DNA of 57,825 nucleotides, taken from contig JBJMSU010000135.1 of assembly GCA_045801465.1 (NCBI GenBank), forward strand, positions 1 through 57,825, in the 5' to 3' direction. The position numbers and the translations under genes were made by a program. Shown one piece after another: positions 52,340 to 57,825 of this stretch. Origin of the DNA: DATFWC01 sp045801465 (GTDB lineage: Bacteria; Pseudomonadota; Alphaproteobacteria; Rhizobiales; Xanthobacteraceae). The notes below the pieces were generated by a model. That model searched no databases, was not told the DNA's origin, and was given only the letters and a program-made list of their open reading frames with translations. Each line of letters begins with the position of its first letter. Position 1 is the first letter of the stretch.

Positions 52340-52813
52340 TCAGACTTCGCGGCCGAGCTTGCGGTCGACCGACCACGGACCGCCGCCGCGCAGCAGGATG
52401 GCCAGGAAGATGAGACACCACATCGCTACGAACTCGGCGCCCCCCGTGGACGGGCTCCAGCCGGCCGGCAGGTGGGCTTTGAACACGATCACGAGGAATT
52501 CGATAAACAGCAGGAGCGCGACGGGACGCGTGAACAATCCGATCGCAATCATCACGCCGCCGAGCGTCTCCAAGATCATGAGCACGTAGGCCCAGAACAA
52601 CGCCGGCTCGATGCCGCGCCGTGCGAGAACATTGGCGGCAACCGCTTGGGCGCCAACCGACCACTTTCCCCAGCCGTGTGGAATAAGCCATAACCCGGCC
52701 GTCACCCGCACGATCAAGTAGGCGAGGTCCGATGTGAATGCATAGTACTTGCCCAGCGCCGGGATTACCGGCCGCGGCTCCGGGGTTGTATCGCCCGACG
52801 TGATCATCGACAT
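52340..52813 (-). CDS. DoxX family membrane protein
   Basis: 157 residues with four predicted helices: YLIVRVTAGLWLIPHGWGKW, PALFWAYVLMILETLGGVMIAIGLF, RPVALLLFIEFLVIVF and EFVAMWCLIFLAILL. These match the DoxX/DoxD-like family, linked elsewhere to thiosulfate oxidation or redox homeostasis. ATG 52813 is preferred because GGGAGGG precedes it; the frame opens at 52852. Confidence 0.85.
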   Translation of the reverse strand: MSMITSGDTTPEPRPVIPALGKYYAFTSDLAYLIVRVTAGLWLIPHGWGKWSVGAQAVAANVLARRGIEPALFWAYVLMILETLGGVMIAIGLFTRPVALLLFIEFLVIVFKAHLPAGWSPSTGGAEFVAMWCLIFLAILLRGGGPWSVDRKLGREV

Positions 52814-53134
52814 GATGCTGCCCTCCCTGATGCCCAAGTGCCGGCGAATCATCCATCGACTTTAAGCGTCAGTCCAGACGACGAGTCGCCGCCATCAACT
52901 CAATTTCCTGTGTGCCGCGGACGCACGCGGGAGTTCGCCTGGAGTGCACGGTCAACGCGAACGGCCTTGCAAAAACCTTATTTCTGCTCTTGGCTTTGCG
53001 CGCAATCGGTTTTGGCCGTTCCGGCCGTTTTGCTTGATGGGCGACGCATCGGATCTTCCAAAAAACCGGGTTGTGGCGCGGGGTGCAGCGAGCACGTTCG
53101 CGTCGACTCTGACTTGAGACTGAGGAGACCGACG
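52814..53134. other. Upstream region of the cold-shock gene
   Basis: About 320 bp. A long untranslated leader is typical for cold-shock genes and is likely here, perhaps from about 52990 onward, where a relatively AT-rich stretch (AAAACCTTATTTCTGCTC, near 52971) lies. TGAGGAGACC precedes the ATG. No other gene found. Confidence 0.4.
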
Positions 53135-53338
53135 ATGCAGAAGGGCACCGTCAAGTGGTTCAATCCGACGAAGGGTTACGGGTTCATCCGGCCGCAGACT
53201 GGCGACAAGGATGTATTCGTCCATATTTCGGCAGTGGAGCGCGCCGGCTTGAGCTCGCTCAACGAAGGCCAGGTGGTCGAGTACGAGCTTGTCTCCAACC
53301 GCGGGAAGACGTCCGCCGAAAACCTCAAGATCGCCTGA
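53135..53338 (+). CDS. Cold-shock protein (CspA family)
   Basis: 67-residue single cold-shock domain: MQKGTVKWFNPTKGYGFI and DVFVHISAVERAGLSSLNEGQ give RNP1 (KGYGFI) and RNP2 (DVFVHI). Binds single-stranded RNA/DNA, melts RNA secondary structure, probably acts as a translation or transcription-antitermination aid. TGAGGAGACC before the ATG. A triple hairpin terminator block follows. Confidence 0.96.
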   Translation: MQKGTVKWFNPTKGYGFIRPQTGDKDVFVHISAVERAGLSSLNEGQVVEYELVSNRGKTSAENLKIA

Positions 53339-53349
53339 CAAGCGATTAA

Positions 53350-53408
53350 GGCCGGTTTCCGGCCCACGGGATCACCCGTAGCCCCCGGTTCAGGCCGGGG
53401 GTTTTTTC
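53350..53408 (+). terminator. Three stacked hairpins with T run, after cspA
   Basis: Hairpin 1: GGCCGG TTT CCGGCC (53350-53364). Hairpin 2: ACGGG ATCA CCCGT (53366-53379). Hairpin 3: CCCCCGG TTCAGG CCGGGGG (53382-53401) followed by TTTTTT (53402-53407). The third is a canonical Rho-independent terminator; the first two are closely spaced GC stems that may stabilise the mRNA. Confidence 0.9.
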
Positions 53409-53469
53409 TTTGCCGAGTACGGATGTACTCGGACCGCCGACCGACCTTGCCGGTTCGAGACCCGCCAGA

Positions 53470-54660
53470 ATGGCTTACTTCCGCAACAACACCGTCAACC
53501 TCCTCAATCTGCACTACGGCCTCCATTCGCTTGCGCTCAGCGGCAGTGGCGCATTCTTCGCCGTGTTCCTGCTCAAGTCCGGCGTTCCCGCCCCGGCCGT
53601 GCTCGCGGCGATCGCCTTTATTCTGGTCGGACGCCTGCTGATCCGCCCGAGCGTGCTCGTGCTGGCCAAACGCGTTGGCCTGAAGCCCTTGGTCATCGTC
53701 GGCACGATCGCGACCGGTCTGCAATATCCGCTGCTCGCGGAGGTGCACGGCATCGGCGCTGCCTTGTTCGTGCTCTGCGCCGTCTCGGCCGTCGCCGATA
53801 CGTTCTATTGGACGACGTACCACGCCTACTTCGCATCGCTCGGCGATGCGGAGCATCGCGGTCATCAGGTCGGCGCCCGCGAAGCCATCGCCGCCGTAGT
53901 GGGCATTGTCGGACCGCTCGCCACCGGATGGGCGTTGACGACGCTCGGCCCGCGCGTCGCGTTCGACGCCACGGCCGTCGTGCTGGTGCTCGCCGCGCTT
54001 CCAATCTTCTGGACCCCGAGCGTTGCGGTTCCTTTCGCGGTTTCAGGGGCGCTCAAGGCGGCGATCCCCGGCGCGCTCCTCTTCGCGGCCGACGCATGGA
54101 TCGCGGCCGGATACGTGTTTGTTTGGCAGATCGCGCTTTTTCTTTCGCTCGGCGAAAGCTTTTCCGCATTCGGTGGGGCGATGGCGCTGGCGGCGCTCGT
54201 CGGTGCGGTGGGCGGGATGTTCCTGGGCCGCCACATCGATGCCGGACACGGCACGCGCGCCGCATGGATCGTGCTTGCTGCGCTCGCACTCACGACGATT
54301 CTCCGTGCCGCCAGCTATGGCAATGCGCCGTTCGCCGTTGTGGCCAATGCCTGCGGCGCGCTGGTGACTTGCCTGTACCTGCCGGCGCTCGGAACCGCAG
54401 TCTACAACCAGGCGAAGCGCTCGCCCTGCGCGCTGCGTTTTCACATCGCGGCGGAAGCCGGCTGGGACATTGGCGGTGCCAGCGCCTTGCTGATCGCGGC
54501 GGGGCTTTTGGCGCTGGGCGTGCCGGTCGGCGCCGTCATCCTGCTTTCGCTGCTCGGCACGGGAGGTTCGTTCCTCCTGCTGCGGCAGTATTTTGCGGTG
54601 ATCAAGCCGACGGCTACGCCGCCGGCAAGGCCGGTGCTGGCTCGCCAGGCTGGTCCTTGA
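53470..54660 (+). CDS. Major facilitator superfamily transporter
   Basis: About 396 residues with roughly 11-12 hydrophobic helices. MAYFRNNTVNLLNLHYGLHSLALSG at the start and a central HRGHQVGAREAIAAVVGIVGPLATGWAL segment fit MFS fold. No substrate signature is seen. Start ATG 53470 is chosen because the frame-opening TTG at 53410 lies in the terminator T run of the upstream gene. No ribosome site stands out. Confidence 0.85.
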   Translation: MAYFRNNTVNLLNLHYGLHSLALSGSGAFFAVFLLKSGVPAPAVLAAIAFILVGRLLIRPSVLVLAKRVGLKPLVIVGTIATGLQYPLLAEVHGIGAALFVLCAVSAVADTFYWTTYHAYFASLGDAEHRGHQVGAREAIAAVVGIVGPLATGWALTTLGPRVAFDATAVVLVLAALPIFWTPSVAVPFAVSGALKAAIPGALLFAADAWIAAGYVFVWQIALFLSLGESFSAFGGAMALAALVGAVGGMFLGRHIDAGHGTRAAWIVLAALALTTILRAASYGNAPFAVVANACGALVTCLYLPALGTAVYNQAKRSPCALRFHIAAEAGWDIGGASALLIAAGLLALGVPVGAVILLSLLGTGGSFLLLRQYFAVIKPTATPPARPVLARQAGP

Positions 54661-54663
54661 TGA

Positions 54664-55395
54664 TCACGCGGCCGCCTTGCACCCCGCGAGTTCGCTCAGG
54701 TCCGGATAGTAGCGGGCCGTCATCCGGCCGACGTATCGTTTCAGATTGTCGTGACGTTCCGCCGCGTTGCGCAGCTCGGTGGTAAAGCGCGGACAGAGCA
54801 AGCTGGCCGTAAAGGCGAACATCGTCGCGTCCACGCCCGTCGGCTCGCCGCCCATGAAGAACGGCTTCTGCCCGAGATGATTGGCGATCGCATCGATCGA
54901 CCGCGTCGCCATCGCGATAATTTCGCCGCGCGAATGACGTCCCATGCCTTGGGCGTGCAGCGCAGTGCGGACCTTGCGCCGGATGAGCGGGATCATGATC
55001 GGTCGCAGCGGAGCCGGCAGCTTGGCGAAGAACTGCTTCGGGCCCTTGGCGAAATTTTCGTCATCCATCCACCGCTCCTCCACCACCGCCCAATAGAGGT
55101 GCTCTTCCGCCATTTTCTCGAACGCCCAGGCAACCGCGCGCTGCTCCGCCGACAGGCCGCGGTCGAAATCGACTCGATATTTCTTCTCGATATGCAAGCG
55201 GATCAAAGTCGAATCTCCGATGCGCTCGCCGTCGTCGTCGATATACGGCAGCTTGCCCTTGGGCGCCTTGCGGAATCCGTTGTCATCGGTCTGGTATGAC
55301 AGGCCGGCCATCTTCAGCAGCACCTCGGCCTTGGTGACGAAGGGGCTCGGATCGGGAAGGCCGAAGGCGGGACCGAACGTGTAGAGCGTGATCAT
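54664..55395 (-). CDS. Glutathione S-transferase family protein
   Basis: 243 residues. N-terminal thioredoxin-like domain (MITLYTFGPAFGLPDPSPFVTKAEVLL, then GKLPYIDDDGERIGDSTLIRLHIE) and C-terminal helical domain. Resembles the Tom37/metaxin-like or DUF-type GSTs with a conserved GDSTLI at the GSH site. Substrate unknown. ATG 55395 follows GAGGAGG; the longer frame to 55548 runs through a repeat and is not coding. Convergent with the MFS gene. Confidence 0.9.
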   Translation of the reverse strand: MITLYTFGPAFGLPDPSPFVTKAEVLLKMAGLSYQTDDNGFRKAPKGKLPYIDDDGERIGDSTLIRLHIEKKYRVDFDRGLSAEQRAVAWAFEKMAEEHLYWAVVEERWMDDENFAKGPKQFFAKLPAPLRPIMIPLIRRKVRTALHAQGMGRHSRGEIIAMATRSIDAIANHLGQKPFFMGGEPTGVDATMFAFTASLLCPRFTTELRNAAERHDNLKRYVGRMTARYYPDLSELAGCKAAA

Positions 55396-55490
55396 GTGCA
55401 CCTCCTCTTCGCGCCCGATTCTAGCGAATGTTCTGGCGAAAGCGTGGCCCCCGGACTTGATCCAGGATGGCACCGGTTCGCCGTCTGGAG

Positions 55491-55595
55491 CTAGAGCATG
55501 ATCCCGAAAAGTGGATACCGGTTTTCGGAAAAGATCATGCTCCAACAATAACCTAGAGCGGGATGACGATGCGAAGAAAAGTCATCATGCTCTAG
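55491..55595. repeat. Composite hairpin repeat, inverted copy, at the purN stop
   Basis: CTAGAGCATGATCCCGAAAA ... TTTTCGGAAAAGATCATGCTC then GAGCGGGATGACGATGCGAA ... GTCATCATGCTCTAG. Inverted relative to the copies at 31424, 37991 and 39266. The last CTAG (55592-55595) includes the purN stop codon (TAG, minus strand). An incomplete GCGAATGTTCTGGCGAA hairpin with an ACTTGATCC loop lies next to it (55425-55490). Confidence 0.8.
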
Positions 55596-56260
55596 GCGAT
55601 CTGCGACGGCACCGTGAGGACGCCTTCGGCGACGGCACCGTCGATGAAGCAGCGTCCCTCGACGATGCGCACGCGCCCCTCGGCAACGAGTTTCAGCGCG
55701 AGCGGATAGATCCGGTGCTCGGCGGCCAGCACGCGGGCCGCCAGCGTGTCGGGTGTGTCGGTGTCGAGTACCGGCACGGCGGCCTGCGCAATGATCGGCC
55801 CGCCATCAAGCTCGGAGGTCACGAAATGCACGCTGGCGCCATGGATCCTCACCCCGGCCTCCAGCGCCCGGGCATGGGTGTCGAGCCCCGTAAAGGCGGG
55901 GAGCAGCGACGGATGAATGTTGATCAGCCGGCCTTCCCAGCGCCCCACGAACCACGGGGTGAGCAGGCGCATGAAGCCGGCGAGGCAGACGAGCTCGACG
56001 CCACGGGCATCAAGCACCTCCTGAACATCCCGCTCGAAGGCCTCACGGTCAGCGCCATATCGGGAATGATCTATCACGCTGGTGGCGATGCCGGCCGCTG
56101 CCGCAATCTTGAGTCCGGCCGCGGCCGCGCGATTGGAGACGACGAGGGCGATCTCGGCCGGGTAATCGGGCGCTTGCGCGGCCTCAACGAGCGCCGCCAT
56201 GTTCGAGCCGCGGCCGGAAATGAGCACGGCTGCGCGCCGGCGGCGCATCGGCGTCACCAT
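55592..56260 (-). CDS. purN: Phosphoribosylglycinamide formyltransferase
   Basis: Third step of purine synthesis: formylates GAR with 10-formyl-THF. ISGRGSNMAALVEAA near the N-terminus, INIHPSLLPAFTGLDTHARALEAG (catalytic Asn, His and following residues) and VHFVTSELDGGPII with the catalytic Asp. 222 residues from ATG 56260, which overlaps the purM stop, or 218 from ATG 56248. The open frame to 56470 is a purM shadow. Its stop codon lies in a repeat. Confidence 0.96.
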   Translation of the reverse strand: MVTPMRRRRAAVLISGRGSNMAALVEAAQAPDYPAEIALVVSNRAAAAGLKIAAAAGIATSVIDHSRYGADREAFERDVQEVLDARGVELVCLAGFMRLLTPWFVGRWEGRLINIHPSLLPAFTGLDTHARALEAGVRIHGASVHFVTSELDGGPIIAQAAVPVLDTDTPDTLAARVLAAEHRIYPLALKLVAEGRVRIVEGRCFIDGAVAEGVLTVPSQIA

Positions 56261-57330
56261 CCGAGGTCCAGATGCCCGACCGCGAGGACGCGCGCGTCGC
56301 TCGCCGCCGGCACGACCGCCCCGAGCCTCACCGCCGTTTCGCCGGCACGTGCAAAGGCGTTCATGACCGCTTCCGCCTGTTCCGGGGCGACCACCGCAAC
56401 CATGCCGATCCCGCAATTGAAGGTGCGCAGCATCTCGGCTTCGGCGATGCCTCCCGTGGCGGCGAGCCACTTGAACACCGGCAGGACCGGAACCTGGGAA
56501 AGCTCAAGCTCGACGCCGAGCCCCTTGGGCAGCACGCGTGGGATGTTGTCGGGAAAGCCGCCGCCGGTGATGTGCGCCAGCGCCTTCACGGCTCCGCTCT
56601 CGCGGATCGCCGCCAGGCACGCGGCCACATAGATGCGGGTCGGCGCGAGAAGGGCTTCGCCGAGCGCGCTTACCGGTTGGAACGGCGCCACGCCGTCCCA
56701 TGACAGGTTTGCCCTTTCGACCACCCTGCGGACGAGGGAAAATCCATTGGAGTGGATGCCCGAAGAGGCCAGGCCGATCACGACGTCGCCGACCGCGATA
56801 TCGTCGCGGGGCAGCAGCATGCCGCGCTCGGCGGCACCGACCGCGAAGCCCGCCAGGTCGTAATCTCCGGATGCATAGAGGCCCGGCATTTCGGCGGTCT
56901 CACCGCCGATCAATGCGCAGCGCGCGGCGCGGCAGCCGGCCGCGATGCCGGCGACGATCTCCGCGGCAACTTCGGGCTCGAGCTTGCCGCAGGCAAAGTA
57001 GTCGAGAAAGAACAGCGGCTCGGCGCCCTGCACGACGAGATCGTTGACCGACATGGCGACGAGATCGATCCCGATCGTGTCGTGCCGGCCGGCTTCGATT
57101 GCGATTTTGACCTTGGTGCCGACGCCGTCGGTGGCGGCAACGAGAACCGGATCGGCGTAGCCGGCGCGCTTGAGATCGAACACTCCGCCGAACCCGCCGA
57201 TCTCGGCGTCGGCGCCGGGACGGGCAGTCGCGCGCACGATCGGCTTGATCAGCTCCACCAGGCGATTGCCGGCATCGATATCGACGCCGGCCTGGGCGTA
57301 GGTGAGCCCCCGGCGCTTGCTTCCGTCCAT
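56254..57330 (-). CDS. purM: Phosphoribosylformylglycinamidine cyclo-ligase
   Basis: AIR synthetase, fifth step of purine synthesis. TYAQAGVDIDAGNRLVELIKP is the classic start, with ATDGVGTKVKIA and GGETAEMPGLY (ATP-binding loops) and HITGGGFPDNIPRVLP. 358 residues from ATG 57330, with AGGA eight bases upstream; the frame to 57489 is repeat-derived. Overlaps purN, so the pair is coupled. Confidence 0.97.
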   Translation of the reverse strand: MDGSKRRGLTYAQAGVDIDAGNRLVELIKPIVRATARPGADAEIGGFGGVFDLKRAGYADPVLVAATDGVGTKVKIAIEAGRHDTIGIDLVAMSVNDLVVQGAEPLFFLDYFACGKLEPEVAAEIVAGIAAGCRAARCALIGGETAEMPGLYASGDYDLAGFAVGAAERGMLLPRDDIAVGDVVIGLASSGIHSNGFSLVRRVVERANLSWDGVAPFQPVSALGEALLAPTRIYVAACLAAIRESGAVKALAHITGGGFPDNIPRVLPKGLGVELELSQVPVLPVFKWLAATGGIAEAEMLRTFNCGIGMVAVVAPEQAEAVMNAFARAGETAVRLGAVVPAASDARVLAVGHLDLGW

Positions 57331-57375
57331 TGATGTGTCCTGCACCGCCGTGATCGTGGTAGGGCGGAATCGCAC

Positions 57376-57453
57376 CTCGTGCCGCCGATTTGAAGTTCCT
57401 GCACCGCCTGCCGCAAACTCGCACAGGAACTTCAAATCGAAAAGCGGCACTAG
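57376..57453. repeat. CTAG-bounded palindrome E
   Basis: 78 bp upstream of purM: left CTCGTGCCGCCGATTTGAAG, right AGGAACTTCAAATCGAAAAGCGGCACTAG; arms GTGCCGC / GCGGCAC and CGATTTGAAGTTCCT / AGGAACTTCAAATCG are perfect. Shares its right CTAG with palindrome F. Confidence 0.88.
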
Positions 57454-57525
57454 TGTCCCGATTCCGAAGTTCGCAATACCTTGCCGCACGCTCTCATGCG
57501 AACTTCGGAATCAAAGGGACACTAG
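57450..57525. repeat. CTAG-bounded palindrome F
   Basis: 76 bp: CTAGTGTCCC ... GGGACACTAG ends; GATTCCGAAGTTCGCA pairs with TGCGAACTTCGGAATC. Starts on the same CTAG that ends palindrome E, and is the B-type arm. Confidence 0.9.
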
Positions 57526-57538
57526 CAACGATATTTTT

Positions 57539-57615
57539 CTAGTGCCCCTTTTGAACCCGAAGTTCGCAATCGGACTCGCGGCAAACTTTGGCGAACTTCG
57601 GGTTCGGGGCACTAG
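57539..57615. repeat. CTAG-bounded palindrome G
   Basis: 77 bp: CTAGTGCCCC ... GGGGCACTAG; GAACCCGAAGTTCGC pairs with GCGAACTTCGGGTTC. Third member of this cluster, 13 bases after F. B-type arm. Confidence 0.9.
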
Positions 57616-57745
57616 AATCACGTCTTGCGCTCCGCCCGCCCGGGTTCCTATCATCCGGCCTCCCGACGGCCTTGGAGGCCGTTCCCATCCCATTCCAGCG
57701 TCGGTTCGGCAATTTGGGCGAGCCCACGAATTCGAGGAGACGATC

Positions 57746-57825
57746 ATGGTCGCAGCGGTCCGGGTGCATAAAGCCGGTGGCCCCGAAGTCCTGACTTACG
57801 AGGAGGTCGAGGTCGACGCGCCTGG
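57746..57825 (+). CDS. Quinone oxidoreductase-like protein, start only
   Basis: The last 80 bases open a frame MVAAVRVHKAGGPEVLTYEE that matches the N-terminus of zinc-independent NAD(P)H:quinone reductases (QOR, MDR superfamily). CGAGGAGACGATC precedes the ATG. Cut off at the window edge, so domain content cannot be checked. Confidence 0.75.
   Translation, partial: MVAAVRVHKAGGPEVLTYEEVEVDAP

Noticed and set aside
55396..55548. N-terminal extension of the GST gene (start at 55548)
   Set aside because: It reads through the GAGCATGATC repeat; a strong GAGGAGG precedes ATG 55395, which begins the thioredoxin fold.
57376..57615. Possible CRISPR array in the tandem palindromes
   Set aside because: Units are long palindromes with no regular unique spacers and no cas genes nearby.

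Overview
The window is chromosomal DNA from a high-GC alphaproteobacterium, most likely order Hyphomicrobiales (Rhizobiales), near Bradyrhizobium, Rhodopseudomonas or Xanthobacteraceae. I infer this from recalled gene orders (rpsF-rpsR-DUF2232-rplI-dnaB-alr-radA-cvpA-purF; fabD-fabG-acpP-fabF-mltG-yicC-gmk; surA-pdxA-rsmA next to lptD-lptG-lptF), from strong G/C codon bias, and from short palindromic repeats of a type I recall from these genomes. No search was run.

Layout. 1-2.3 kb: the end of a phasin gene, a complete IS701-type insertion sequence sitting at its stop codon, and a repeat-rich gap. 2.3-4.9 kb: a YfgM-like protein, a small lipoprotein and the ribosome-assembly GTPase Der. 4.9-18.3 kb, mostly minus strand: an SDR oxidoreductase, purF, cvpA, radA, a di-haem peroxidase, alr, dnaB, a cyclopropane-fatty-acid-synthase-like methyltransferase, a divergent cytochrome-like protein, and the rpsF-rpsR-DUF2232-rplI block. 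18.6-25.5 kb, plus strand: fatty acid synthesis (fabD, fabG, acpP, fabF), mltG, yicC, gmk. 25.8-28.5 kb: two secreted peptidoglycan-type enzymes. 28.5-36.3 kb, minus strand: rsmA, pdxA, surA, lptD, lptG, lptF, so outer-membrane biogenesis is concentrated here. 36.5-41.1 kb: pepA, holC, a lipoprotein, a Tat-exported cyclase-family hydrolase and an aquaporin.

41.1-45.9 kb is the accessory highlight: a compact biosynthetic locus for a thiazole/oxazole-modified peptide (TOMM, linear azole-containing peptide type). It has a 163-residue precursor whose last ~75 residues carry 16 cysteines in Arg-Gly-Cys repeats, a fused leader-binding/ThiF-like/YcaO cyclodehydratase, and a SagB-type FMN dehydrogenase. 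The precursor's leader looks like a Sec signal peptide, and no dedicated exporter or immunity gene is visible.

45.9-57.8 kb: a VOC protein, two small secreted proteins (His-rich and Gly-rich), ndk, a TerC/YjbE membrane protein, a molybdopterin oxidoreductase, DoxX, a cold-shock protein with a strong terminator, an MFS transporter, a glutathione S-transferase, purN-purM and the start of a quinone oxidoreductase.

Two repeat families recur between genes: (i) ~75-bp palindromes bounded by CTAG (seven copies, in clusters at 41.9, 49.0 and 57.4 kb), which look like MITEs, and (ii) a composite hairpin containing GAGCATGATC (four fuller copies plus related GCGCATGTTC hairpins). Several copies abut stop codons. 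No tRNA, rRNA or CRISPR array was seen.
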